This document shows positions 11,880 to 22,317 of a DNA stretch of 64,000 nucleotides, one piece after another (the first letter of the stretch is position 1; the number at the start of each line of letters is the position of its first letter). Origin of the DNA: Hippophae tibetana (Eukaryota; Streptophyta; Magnoliopsida; Rosales; Elaeagnaceae); the NCBI GenBank assembly GCA_037013495.1, contig CM072806.1, positions 2,108,001-2,172,000 on the forward strand. The letters are read 5' to 3'. A model generated the notes under the pieces. The model did not search any database and had not been told where the DNA came from. It was given only the letters and a program-made list of their open reading frames with translations. The position numbers and the translations under genes were made by a program.

Positions 11880-12250
11880 CACTATGTAAGCATTATCATT
11901 GATCCTTTTTAGCATTCGATACGACCTTTATTTCTTGTTCTTTAGCTTGTTGTACGTGCCAATAGGAAATCGCTCTTTTTCGTAAAAACACAATCATGTC
12001 TCCTACTTGATACACTTTCTTATGTGTTTGTCGACTGTTGCTTTGTATTTGGTATTGGACTTTGTAAGCTTTTGCTTCACTTTTGAATGAGTATTATGAA
12101 TCTTTCTCATGATCTTCATATTCTTGCTCCACCAGATTTAACATTCTCTTTGGGCACTAATTAGAATGATGACCAACTTGTCTACATTTTTTACATTTTT
12201 TTGGTGTTGGATAGTCATAAGGGTCTTGTTGAGGATTGTGAGGAGTGTTT
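11880..12250 (-). pseudogene. gypsy integrase C-terminus fused by deletion to gag zinc knuckle
   Basis: On the minus strand the interval reads a CCHC knuckle, CKKCRQVGHHSN followed by a TAG and then C-P. A short distance downstream comes VYQVGDMIVFLRKR, the family signature of the gypsy integrase C-terminal domain. A complete element would have several kilobases of pol between them. Stops and shifts interrupt all frames. Confidence 0.65.
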
Positions 12251-12334
12251 TTCTCTGCTAGAGTTTTCTTTGTTACTGTTGTATTGTTCTCTCAGGTGTT
12301 TTTCCTTTGTTTTGTGTTGGCCTAGTTGTTTCAA

Positions 12335-13160
12335 CTAATTGCATCTGCCCTTTAGGGGCCATGTTGTAGGCATTAGTAATGGTCTATATTGGATGCAAGG
12401 ATACTTGATCTTGTATTGGTGGACGAAATCCACCAATAGAGCGTGCAACTTCTTGTGCTTTGGATTTCGCCAAATTATTTCGAGCAGATGAACAGTGGAA
12501 TTCTGTGGTATACTCTTGAACTGAACAGTTCCCTTGTTTACAATTGTGATATTGTTGAAATAATATTTACTCATAATCAGAAGAAAGAAACATACACATT
12601 GGATATCGCTTTATCCAAGGCCATGTTTTGATTGGTGGTTTCATTTGTCTTAATTTGTTCTTTTGGAGTTGGTAAGCTCCTCCTTTAAGTCTATATGTTA
12701 CTAGTTTTATTTGTTTTTCTTTTGGGATGCCCATAACATCAAAGAACTATTCCATTTTTGGGATCCAATCAAGAAAATCCTTCATATTCATGTTGTTATG
12801 GAAAATTGGAATGTCAACTTTGAGATGATAGTTTTGTGGTTTTTGGTCTCTTTGATAGCACTCTTTTCTTACCCAACCTCCAAAATATTCTTCTTCAAGA
12901 TCTTTATTACTGGAATTGTTATGAGGGTAGCGTGTCTTCTTGGGGGCATTGGATATATCGGATCATCAAGTCTTCTTGGGGTAACCTTTCAACTGTTTTC
13001 TGGACGATATTAGCCCAATCCCGTCTTCATGTGCACCATCTACTTTTTGGGCTTGGGCCCGAGGTCTATTTGCGTCATCAACTTGGCCCCTTCTCAATGC
13101 TAGTTGAGCATCGCAGTAAGGTCTTCTATTTTTTTTGTTTCTTTTCACGAAATTGTTGAA
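12335..13160 (-). pseudogene. gypsy gag remnant
   Basis: Read on the minus strand, 12340-12480 gives QEVARSIGGFRPPIQDQV followed, past a stop, by TITNAYNMAPKGQMQL. This fits the conserved end of plant gypsy gag, where a block of the form ARxxxGLRPxIQDxV precedes the zinc knuckle. Upstream, to about 13160, only scattered gag-like pieces remain. The interval has several stops and frame changes. Confidence 0.55.
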
Positions 13161-13225
13161 ATTCTTCTTGCATCACTTGATTATATTTCTACATTCTTCC
13201 AAGTTAAGTCTCGTTTTGATACCAT

Positions 13226-13811
13226 CTAACACAAGACAGAAGTGTAAATGCAAAAAAAGAAAGAAAGTGGAAGTACCTAGGGAATAAAGAATCGGTGACA
13301 AAACATTCAATTAACTACTCATTTTTTTTGGCAAAATCTCTTTGTTTTGTGTATTATAACAAATACAAGAAAACTAATTAACTATGCAAGCACTTTAGTA
13401 AATCTTGAGTAAAACTTAGCGTAAGAATTTCTAACTAGATAGGCACTTTTACAACTTAGAGTAGGATTAGCCTAGTTATATTATATTGATTTCTAGATGA
13501 GTACTTTAATAACTCTAGAATAGGATTAACTTAGAAATATTCCTTTATCTTATGGATAAGAGGATTCAACATTTAAACGGAAGATGAAGAAGATATTTTT
13601 AAACAATTAGGAATATAAAAGAAAAACATAAGAAAGAACTTTATGAAATATAGAAAATTACTCCTTTTCATGGATGCTTCATACAAGCAAAAGACTTTGT
13701 CTATTTATAGCCTAGAAGTCTACAATTGTTCATAAAAATTCTATGTGGAACTCTAGAAATACAATTATTACAAAAGGTGCTCCATCTTTCTTCCTATGTA
13801 CCCATTCAACA
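13226..13811 (-). repeat. 5' LTR of the collapsed gypsy element (right)
   Basis: Direct-repeat partner of 11238-11755. It carries a TATA-like CTATAAATAG on the minus strand (about 13700-13709) and lies next to the tRNA-Met-type primer-binding site. Confidence 0.65.
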
Positions 13812-13927
13812 TTACAAACTTTAGAGCGCTCGATCGATCGAGTGATGGTTTGATCAATCGAGGTATTGGTCGATCAATTGAGAAGTGGTAAGGGTGTTTC
13901 CAATTTTTTGATCCGAGGGTAGCTTGA

Positions 13928-14729
13928 TGTTACGTCCCGCTCAAATTGTCCCTTAAAATCGAAAGAAATGATGGTTGTCTAAAAAATTTAGATTTTTCTA
14001 CAAGTTACTACATGAGAAAGTTCTAGAGTGGCCTAGAGATGTCTAGAGAGAGCTAAAGTTGGATGAACTCAACTCAAGCCTTGAAGACCCTAGAATGTTT
14101 CAGAGTACGCTAGAAAGTGTTTGAATATTCTAGAACATGCTGGATGGTTCATAAAGGATGTAGAAGTCTTTAGAAGTTTACAAAACATCCTAAGACTTGC
14201 ATGAAGGAACTAGACAATCCTAAAAGACTCTAGAGTTGGTTAGAAGGTCCTAGAACCTTGTGGCATGTTGTAGATAAAATTAGAATAATCTTGTACATTC
14301 TAGATATAGAAGGATCTAGAAAATTGTGCCATAGTCTTAAGTTTGGTGCTACACTATAAATAGACCTATTGGTCTTCATTTGTATTTATTCTTGGAATCC
14401 TTGGAAAATTGTAGATAATCTCTCTAAAGAGCAATACAAGATATTCTTTACAAACTCTCTTTAGTTCTTGTTTTGCTCTTGAATCTTCTAAATCTCTAAG
14501 GTTCTTTTTAGTCTCTTTGGAGTGTTTCGTTCGGGTTGAAAGACAGACTTAGTGCAACGGATCATGTTAAGTGTCTCTCTTTAGTTCTTGTTTTGTTCTT
14601 GAATCCTCTAAATCTCTAAGGTTCTTTTTAGTCTCTTTGGAGTGTTTCGTTCGGGTTGAAAGACAGACTTAGTGCAACGGATCGTGTTAAGTGTCGCACA
14701 ATCGCTATTTGAAATTTAAGGTCGTGACA
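13928..14729 (+). mobile_element. Solo LTR, gypsy-type, with internal 120-bp duplication
   Basis: The 802-bp block begins TGTTACGTCC and ends GGTCGTGACA, near-perfect inverted LTR ends. A direct repeat TTGA flanks it at 13924-13927 and 14730-14733. A promoter-like CTATAAATAG lies at 14354-14363. No primer-binding site, coding region or second LTR adjoins it, so recombination between two LTRs probably removed the rest. The 4-bp flank is one short of the 5 bp usual for LTR elements and so is only moderate evidence. Confidence 0.7.
14455..14694 (+). repeat. 120-bp tandem duplication inside the solo LTR
   Basis: Two units with a period of exactly 120 bp differ at about three positions. Both contain the block TTCGGGTTGAAAGACAGACT. 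The duplication sits downstream of the LTR TATA box, in the probable transcribed R/U5 part. Confidence 0.95.
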
Positions 14730-15193
14730 TTGAGTACCCTATTTCTACTCCAAACACATAGTTTTGCTCATTTTGTTTCCTATTACCCGTAGTAATAAAT
14801 AAATAAAGTGCAATGGGAGCATAAAATAAGTGTAAATGCGGTCAAATTCTATACATAGAATATATATAAATTAGCTCCTATCAAGCCGTTTTGTTCCTTG
14901 ATTTAAATCCTGTTTCTTTTGTTGAAACAAATTGAATGAAAATAATGGAGATTTGATCTTTTCTGCTGTAGTCACAATATCATTACTACATTTAGAGATG
15001 TTGATTTTGGCATTGGCTTGTAATATAAATTAATTCAATTCTGCATGATGTTGAAACTTCATGTTTAGCACACTTAGCAGCAGAGATTACTTCTAAGATG
15101 TTTGTTCTTCTCTACGCTTCTAAGTAGCCAGTCGAATTTCTACATATTATGTATGTTACTTGTGATACAGTTAGGTTTTTCTTTGATCTAGGA

Positions 15194-16180
15194 ATGGATC
15201 ATTATGAACTGCATGGACAAAGAAGGGATATGAAGCACAAAGGACGGAATGTTGTGTGGTCAATTGCTATGGACAAATGTTTAATTGAAGCCCTTGCTAT
15301 TCAAGCTAAAAATGGGAACAAGATAGACAAATGCTTTAATGAAAATGCATATACTGCTGCTTGTATTGCTGTGAACTCCAGATTTAACCTGAATTTGAAT
15401 AATCAAAAAGTTATTAATCGTCTTAAGACAATAAAGAAGAGGTATAGGAATATGAAGGATATGTTAAGTCAGGATGGATTCAGGTGGAATCCAAGTACAA
15501 ACATGATTGAGTGTGATAATGATGAGCTCTGGAAGAGATATTTTGTGGTGAGTAAATATTTTTGTACCTATTTCAATCTTTTCATTACTGATGATCTTCA
15601 ACATGTTTGGTAGGCGCATCCTGATGCAAGAGGACTTCGAGGAAAGCAGATAGAGATGTATGATGAACTGAAAATTGTTTGTGGAAATTATCAGGCCCCT
15701 AGTCGTTGGGCAAAGTTGAGGGATGGAAACCTTCCCATTGAGACTAAGAACTGTGATGATGATTCTGCTTCATTTGCTACCCCAAGTTCAGAAGATCAAA
15801 GTGATACTGATGGAACAGAGTCATATTCTGGACCCCTAGAATATGGCCAAATGCCAGATGGTAGACAAGACCCTCCTATTGTCTCGCCTCTTAGACAGGT
15901 TCCAAAACGTCCCCGTAACTCAGAGACTCTACAGGATGCAATGTTGGCAGTGTCATCAAGCATTAGACGCTTATCTGATGCAATGGAGCAAAGACAATAT
16001 TCTATTGATTCCTCTGAACTATTGACAGCTGTAATGGGGATTGATGGCTTGGAAGAGGCTAAACAGATGTATGCTTTTGAGTATTTGAATGCTGACCCTG
16101 TGAAAGCAAGAGCTTTCTTGACGTACAACCATCGAATGAGGAAGATATATTTATTTCGACAGTTCTGGTGGTGGAAATGA
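15194..16180 (+). CDS. Myb/SANT-like DNA-binding protein (LIMYB / Myb_DNA-bind_3 type)
   Basis: Two exons, 15194-15547 and 15614-16180, join across a 66-bp GT-AG intron to give 306 residues. Residues about 19-118 form a Myb/SANT-like domain: VVWSIAMDKCLIEAL, then a basic helix RLKTIKKRYRNMKDML, then the GFRWNPSTNMIECDNDELW block. Directly after the splice comes AHPDARGLRGKQ, whose HPDA motif is diagnostic of this plant family; its members are related to L10-interacting MYB protein and to harbinger-transposon-associated Myb proteins. The middle is acidic and Ser-rich, and the C-terminus (about 265-306) is a short helical region usual for the family. The predicted role is nuclear DNA binding; the target is unknown. 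I chose the ATG at 15194 because an acceptor lies two bases before it and the upstream in-frame codons look intronic. No lesion seen. Confidence 0.85.
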
Positions 16181-18300
16181 AACCTAGTTCTAACTGGGAC
16201 TGAACTTCTGGTGGATTTTTACACAAGTTTGAATTGAACTTTGACGTTGGTTCCTTTTTGTATAGAAATCAGAGTTTCTCATGATGAACATAAAATGCTA
16301 GCTCAAGCACTGCATAAACATTGTATGATTTTCATTTTTTAGTTTTTAGTTTTTATATGTTTTCCAACTTTATTATCAGTTTACGTTGTCCCTCCTCCTA
16401 CTACTTGGAAAGCTGAAAGTTGGTTCTCGTAGTATTCTTACTTAGAAAAATCAAAAGCATAAAATTTATTCCCGTAGCTTGCCTTATAGTAGATTGAGAT
16501 GAAACCTTTCAAAATTCAAATATTACTTTGTTACATGTGAGTTGTAATTATTCCCAACTTGAAATAAAAAAAGTATTTACCTAAAATCATCATTTGGCCT
16601 TAAAGAATTAGATCATGTTACAAAAAAATATTAGCTTACGTAAAAGTTCTAAAGCACAAATAAGTAGTACTACTCGTTTCACAGGTTTTTTTTTTTCAAT
16701 TTCAATCTTAAATTACATTTGTTTCCACTTTTAGGACCCTGTAAAAGCTGACAATAAAAAAATGCTTGAATCAAATAAGAAAAAGTTTGTTACTGTTTTT
16801 TTTAGAATTTACAAAACAAATTTTGTGATAGATGACAAAAACAAATAATAAGTGCTTTTTGAAGCCACTATTTTTTTAAGCCATTTATGTTTTAAATTAC
16901 TTTTAATTAGAGATAACGAAAAGATCTATTATATTAAAATTACGTGGATATTTGTTTCATGTGATTTATTCTGAATAAGATTAAAACTTATCATTTTCAT
17001 ATCAAATCAAGACGAATAATCCATAGATTGAGTTAGATTAAATTGATTCATAGGTAAATTTAAATTTAAATTTTTTTAAAACTAAAAGAATCACACATTC
17101 TTAACATACTTTCGTAATGTCAAAAAAAATTACATCCTGAATAATTATTTTTTTATATTTTTATAAATCTAACTTTTTGTCTCTTAAAATTTTTATAAAT
17201 ATATCTATTATTATTTAAAAATAAATTAAAAACTCAACATATTCATAACTATTTATTTCTTTTTATATTTATTATAAAGAATAATATTTTTTAATTTATT
17301 ATAATATGTTTAGAATAAGTAAGAATTTTTATAAAATAAAATAAAATAAGAAAGTATCTTCCTACCACATATATTATTCTCTTATTGGTTTTTTATTTTA
17401 AATTTATCAATCTAAAATATATAATGTATCACATCAAATCGGATCAATCATAGATATCCATAGATTCACGGATCAATACATGGTTCGATCCATATAATCA
17501 AGGGATCAAATCAAATTAAATCTGTTAAACAATGGTCGAATTATCACCTAACGATACATTGCCATCTTTACTTTTAATTAATAGAAGTACAAACAAACAT
17601 ACCCTAATATTTTTATTACAAGGAGAGGGCAAACCAAGAAACAACAAAAGAACAAGGATAGAAATGTTGTTAAAAGGGAAGAGAAGAGCCATGAAATGGA
17701 GCCATTTTGACTCCATTTTTATATAAAAAAGAAAAGATTAAAAATAAGGACGAAATTAACTATTGATATTAATAAAAGACATATAACATATTGTATATAA
17801 GATTTTCTAAGCTTTTTAAGTAAATTTTTCATTATTTCCAACTAAGACAGAACATATAGAGGCTTTTTTTTATTAATATAAACAATGAATACATAGAGTT
17901 AATTTACAAAAGGAACATATAACTGATCCTCCTATTTAGCACAAACCAATTGAATGATTTACATCTTTCCTAGCATCGAAAGAATAATTATGCTACACTG
18001 ATCACTAGCTACTGCAAACCTGAAATATCCTAGTATAGCATCTATCTCACAGTATCTCTCTGTGTACAAAGAAATTATAATTATGTTGAAACAGTTTGCT
18101 GCACACATTTCAATATTTCATATTCCAAAACCCATAAACTTTCTTCAATAAATATGGTTGGTTTCTCATTCTTTCAGGCAGCAAAGCAACTCAATATAGG
18201 GGCACCCCTCTTGAAAAACTAGAGGGTCCAACACCAACTTGTGAGTTATAGAGCTGTTAATTCTTTGAGCAAACATCTCAAGGAAGAGCTTGCTAGTACA
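16181..18300. other. 3' flank of the Myb/SANT-like gene and A+T-rich spacer
   Basis: The first 100-200 bp are probably 3' UTR. The rest is A+T-rich. Short frames at 17525-17726 overlap on opposite strands and have no family resemblance. Nothing else is supported. Confidence 0.55.
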
Positions 18301-18324
18301 CCGATCTGTTTTCTAGAAACTGAA

Positions 18325-18462
18325 CTACTTCACACGAAATTCATTCCTGAATATGGTCAAATTCTGAGTAAACTTGTCCCTGTTCTTCGAATCCAAGCTT
18401 TGAGTAACATCAGCCATTAATTTGTCAAAACATAAATTGAGTCTTTGATGCTGCTCTGCTGG
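18325..18462 (-). pseudogene. XPO7 last exon, C-terminus
   Basis: The exon encodes 45 residues from PAEQHQRLNLCFDKLMADV to FRNEFRVK and a stop. The block LDSKNRDKFTQNL is shared with animal exportin-7. The acceptor AACTTGCAG is good and the frame is intact. Confidence 0.9.
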
Positions 18463-18770
18463 CTGCAAGTTGATAAAAGAGTGTAGGTTACTGGCATCAA
18501 TGGTAACAGGTACTACTTGGAATAACATAGAGACGCTAAGGTGAAGAGATAAGGGGGACAAATATCGATTTAGCACTTGGTTTAATAGTCAGAAAACAAA
18601 AGAAATGTGGAAAGGTGTAGCAGTGCAATTGTGAGAGTTACATCCTTTCATTTTGAAGATAGTAATAAGAATTCATAAAAATAATTTCTTCTTTCTTAAC
18701 ATTGTTCAACATAGAAAAGATAAGGATGATATCTGCAGGTTAAATAATCACACATAGAAAGAAAGCTAAC

Positions 18771-18809
18771 CTGTGAAGCTAAAATCTGGGCTTTAAGATC
18801 AGAGAATAT
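18771..18809 (-). pseudogene. XPO7 penultimate exon
   Basis: A 39-bp exon encodes IFSDLKAQILASQ between AACTGCAG and GTTAGC. Phase 0 at both ends fits its neighbours. Confidence 0.88.
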
Positions 18810-18951
18810 CTGCAGTTTAAAGTTAATTTTTTCAGTCTAATATTTGACATTAAATTTATTAAATGCAATTTAAGCAGATTACTGAAAAAGGTTAAAAATG
18901 TTAAAAGTTTTATGCAAATCTAGCAAATAATACTATAAAAACCATAAAGGC

Positions 18952-19128
18952 AGCACAGTGGTACACTCCTCATCTTGCAAAGCAAGGACCATGGTTTCAA
19001 ATATCATTTGAGACCATTTGTCCTACACCCCTTAAAATGAGGTCATTTAACTTTTAAGTGGTGCCTATAATATTCCCTTCCCCCAATCCCCCTGGGTAAG
19101 ATTAGGTTTGATTGTGATGGAAAAAAAA
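18952..19128 (+). mobile_element. SINE-like element with A(n) tail
   Basis: This is a short unit in an intron of the XPO7 copy. It begins near GGCAGCACAGTGGTACAC (possible A box) and holds GACCATGGTTTCAAATATC (possible degenerate B box). It ends GGTTTGATTGTGATGG followed by nine A. CCATAAA before it and CCATATAAA after it may be a target duplication. This is the layout of tRNA-derived plant SINEs; the family is not identified. Confidence 0.5.
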
Positions 19129-19271
19129 AGTTTATCCCATATAAAAGAAAGTCCAATTCAGAAAAAGAAGCAGAAGAAAATAAGCATTTAATTACTGAGA
19201 TTTCAAACGAAACAGAGAGGTGCTAAGATGAATGACAAAATATGGATAGCAAATAAAATTATAAAATGTTT

Positions 19272-19587
19272 AACTAGAAGAACCATATAAGAATGGAACA
19301 CAGCCATGTAAAACCAATTTCTTTACAGATCATTATAGAAAATATGTTTCAGAAGTCAAATTAAGAAATGGTAGGAACCCTTAAATATATACAAACACAC
19401 TTGCATTTAGGGAATAAAGTAGAACTAGAAGAACCATATAAAAAAATGGAACACAACCATGTAAAACCAACCAATTTCATAATTTCTTTACAGATCATTA
19501 TAGAGAAAATATTTCAAAAGTCAAATTAAGAACTGGTGGGAACCCTTAAAAACATACATACAAACATGCTTGCATTCAGGGGGCAAG
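19272..19587. repeat. 151-bp tandem duplication in an XPO7 pseudogene intron
   Basis: Units start at 19272 and 19423, each with AACTAGAAGAACCATATAA. Both contain CTTTACAGATCATTATAGA and AAGTCAAATTAAGAA and end near CTTGCATTTAGGG or CTTGCATTCAGGG. They differ by small indels and substitutions. Confidence 0.9.
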
Positions 19588-19635
19588 GACAAATTTAAAA
19601 GTGAAATGTAAACTGTCCCAGGGTTAAGAAATTAC

Positions 19636-19734
19636 CTGCTCACTGATAAGTATCAAGCTTAGCATTGGTCTACTAAGACTCCACTGGTTACCACAGTCCT
19701 CAAATAGAACAATCTCAAACAGAGTTTTCAATAT
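19636..19734 (-). pseudogene. XPO7 exon (FEDCGNQWSLSRP block)
   Basis: 99 bp, 33 residues, ILKTLFEIVLFEDCGNQWSL onwards to ISEQ. It matches the very conserved FEDC-NQWS-SRP segment of exportin-7 and is intact with good splice sites. Confidence 0.92.
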
Positions 19735-19895
19735 CTGGAGCACAAAACAAATGTTCAGCCATACAGAGAAACCCTGGAAAGAAAAGATTGAGAGCAAAGA
19801 AAGACGAAGGAGAAGAGATAGGTGGGGGGAGAGAGGAGTGGGGGAGACAAAATATGTGATAAGGAAGATAAATTGTGCACAATTTCCTTACCTCT

Positions 19896-21135
19896 AACTT
19901 ATTACTTAAATCATTTTTCAAGATTCTGGTGGGAATCACAAAAAGGTTGGTAAAAATGAAAGAGGAACTTTTTCTTGAGAAGAGAAGCTTTTTTGTGAAA
20001 GATCTTAATGAATGGAGAAAAAGTCATTTGGCCAATTGGTATAATGTTAAAACACTGAAGACTTGAGGGTTAGGCATCGACAACATTATCAAAGGAAACA
20101 AGTCACTGTTAAAAAACTGGTTTAGAGAAAAACTTTGGTATAAAGCCCTTGAAATTAGGTATGGCTTGAATGAAAATGGATGGCATTCGAATCTTGGCTC
20201 GCAACAGGATTGAAAGTAGCCCTTGGATGGCAATTTAATTTATTCTATTCTAATTTTAGATACAATGTGGAAATAGGAGGAAAAATCAGATTTTAGGACA
20301 CTCTTTGGTTGGATGGGGATACCCTCCCAACAAAATTTCCAAAGTTGTGCATGTTATGTTTGTACCAGAATGTCAACTTTAGTACGTTATCTTCACTGGA
20401 GAATTGGAATTTTATTAGAAGAAATAATTGGAAAACCAATGAATTCTCAAACTATATGTCAGGTTTGGAATGAGTCAGAATTAGAGCCATGATGGGAGAA
20501 TATGATGATTCTCGATGTTTCTTGTGTAAATTTTCAAACACTACTTCAAATATATATAATTCAGCATGGAAGTGTCCAAGACCACGATAAGGTGTTGAAG
20601 TGATAAAGTGAACACAACCAATCAAAGCTTCAAGTTTTGTTTGTCCCCCAGTGTGTTTTATAAGAATAGTTCGAAAGACACTAATAACCTATTTCCAGAC
20701 TATCCAATTATGCATCTTCATTAGTCCAACTTACAAAGGAATATGACAATGAGCTATTCCACGATCATATTAGTCATTATTGTTGGAAACCTTTTACACA
20801 CATGAAAGGAGAAGGAAAACTAGGTGTTGTGGAATTACAAGGTTTGAGCCTTTCTTTGGATTTTATGAAAGGAGAGGAACAATATAATTTTTGACCATAC
20901 TGAGAACTAGAGCATTTGCTTATGGGAGATAGTTTTTCTCTTAGCTTCATCAGTGTATCTGTTCCTCCTGAAGAGTTCAAGGATTTTTATTGGAAAGAGT
21001 GTATTTCATAAGTATAGAGGGTCGGAGTTCTTTTGAACTTAGATACCTACTAGTTTGATGTATTTTCTAAATTGGATTATTGGTCCACAATTTGTAATCA
21101 AAATTTACACATGGTGTTTCTTATTTAAAAAAAAA
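19896..21135 (+). mobile_element. LINE remnant (3' part of ORF2 plus A-rich tail)
   Basis: On the plus strand the translation gives pieces of the plant LINE reverse-transcriptase C-terminal region. These are GLGIDNIIKGNKSLLKNWF, then WYKALEIRYGLNENGWHS, then FWDTLWLDGDTLPTKFPKLC, the zf-RVT type block. Stops and shifts break the frame. It ends in an A-rich tail at 21127-21135. Imperfect 12-bp repeats, TTCCTTACCTCT at 19884-19895 and TCCCTTACCTCT at 21136-21147, look like its target duplication. It is 5'-truncated and sits in an intron of the XPO7 copy. Confidence 0.75.
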
Positions 21136-21143
21136 TCCCTTAC

Positions 21144-21269
21144 CTCTGGAAACATCTTGGGAAAGTCTGCAACATGGCAAGCAAGTTTAATTGCAACAGG
21201 AGATGTTGGTGCTTCTCCCATTGTGACGTTGAAATAGAAAGCAGCCACATTGTCAACAGCAGATGCACA
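21144..21269 (-). pseudogene. XPO7 exon (CASAVDNVAAFYFNVTMGEA)
   Basis: 126 bp, 42 residues, running to DFPKMFPE. It is intact between TGCTTCAG and GTAAGG. Its 3' end and donor are part of the LINE target duplication described at 19896-21135. Confidence 0.92.
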
Positions 21270-21443
21270 CTGAAGCATAACATTAAGTTAAAACTTTAAT
21301 GAGTACCTAAAAATAAGATAAAGGGCCATTGTGCTACAAACACACAGAATGAACAAATCTTCAGTTCAAAGCATCATTCCATGCTAAGTTTGAAAATATT
21401 TCTATTTCCGATCAAACAACGAAGAGTGGAGCATCTAGATTAC

Positions 21444-21590
21444 CTGAGATGAGGTGTTTGTGTCAAGACCTTTTAGGCCAGATTCTAAGGATTCCACTAT
21501 ATGCATAAAAGTACTTGTATCCAGGTTCAATGTAAAATTGATGTGACTATTGAACAAAACCTCCAGGAATGCGAAGTATGCCCTTGTTAA
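21444..21590 (-). pseudogene. XPO7 exon (LTRAYFAFLEVLFNSHINF)
   Basis: 147 bp, 49 residues, ending GLKGLDTNTSSQ. Intact, phase 0 at both ends. Confidence 0.92.
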
Positions 21591-22186
21591 CTACAAAATG
21601 AAACAAAAAGGTTAAAAAACTAAGGAAACTTATTTCATTCCATCTGGACCCAATTTACTAGAAACTCAAAAATTAGAGACATCAATTTGACTTTATTGAA
21701 ATGGGCATCAACCATACTATTCAGAACTATTGTGGACAGTGGAAACACTATTCACTAACAGAAGAAAAATATAATACAAGTACCACAAGGGCTTCTATAA
21801 ATACAAATACCAAAAGGCTTAAGTGTAGAAGCAATCTTAGATGCCAAAGTATGATAATTAATTAAACAATAAATGCTCAAGTTAAATAAAAATTACAATA
21901 AGACAATTCTGAATTCTCATCAAATAAAAATAAATAACATATGCTTATTTGACAAACTTAGGTGATTAAAAGAAACTTTTAAAAAATTATAAAAATGAAT
22001 TAAAAAGGTCAACATGCTTAGAACTCGTTTCATTGGCAGAGTAAGAAAAAAATGGAATAGTAATTCCTGGGGTATAGCTCAATTATGCTTCCGTTTTCAG
22101 GAGTTGCTATGGACTTGTTATTCATCAAAGAAAAAAGTATTACATCAAAAAGTAGTCCAATCAGGCTCTTAAATAACTTCCCATAC

Positions 22187-22317
22187 CTTCCGGAATGCTA
22201 ATATATCAGCCAAGGGAATTGATAATATCATCTTTGATGTGATATCGAGAACATCAGAAAGAACTCTATCACCATATAGCTCAAACACACCAAAGTTGAC
22301 ATAGTTTCCAGCAAGGG
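22187..22317 (-). pseudogene. XPO7 exon (LAGNYVNFGVFELYGD)
   Basis: 131 bp; the protein reads LAGNYVNFGVFELYGDRVL and ends PLADILAFRK. The block YVNFGVF-LYGD is shared with animal exportin-7. The exon is intact with good splice sites. Confidence 0.92.

Larger units (their letters stand above)
11238..13811 (-). mobile_element. Collapsed Ty3/gypsy LTR retrotransposon (LTRs, gag remnant, integrase tail)
   Basis: Two diverged direct repeats (about 11238-11755 and 13226-13811) share long matching stretches. Examples are the CTTCATACAAGCAAAAG-like block, CTATTTATAG, and the end CCATCTTTCTTCCTATGTAC followed by CCATTCAACA. Next to the right copy, TGGTATCAAAACGA on the minus strand (13211-13224) fits a primer-binding site. 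Next to the left copy, AATAAAAGGGACTAA on the minus strand fits a polypurine tract. Between them the minus strand encodes gag-like pieces (QEVARSIGGFRPPIQDQV), a zinc knuckle with a stop inside it (about 12145-12192), and then an integrase C-terminal piece (VGDMIVFLRKRAISYW). Protease, reverse transcriptase, RNase H and most of integrase are gone. The flanks ATACA and TTACA may be an eroded 5-bp target duplication. Confidence 0.75.
10290..15191 (+). other. Inferred 4.9-kb leader intron filled with nested retroelement remnants
   Basis: If the leader exon is correct, this interval is one intron. From about 10450 to 14883 it is repeat DNA: a collapsed gypsy element and a solo LTR lie inside an older repeat. 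That older repeat's right end, ...AGCTCCTATCA at about 14873-14883, resembles an LTR end read on the minus strand. From 14884 to 15191 the sequence is non-repetitive by eye and ends in a pyrimidine-rich acceptor. Confidence 0.4.

Noticed and set aside
12711-13159. 100- and 107-codon plus-strand frames
   Set aside because: They lie antisense to gypsy gag remnants and match nothing.
15656-16180. Separate gene starting at the ATG at 15656
   Set aside because: The frame joins the upstream Myb/SANT exon across a good 66-bp intron, with the HPDA motif just before this ATG.
17525-17726. Overlapping 63-64-codon frames on both strands
   Set aside because: No family resemblance, opposite strands overlap, A+T-rich surroundings.
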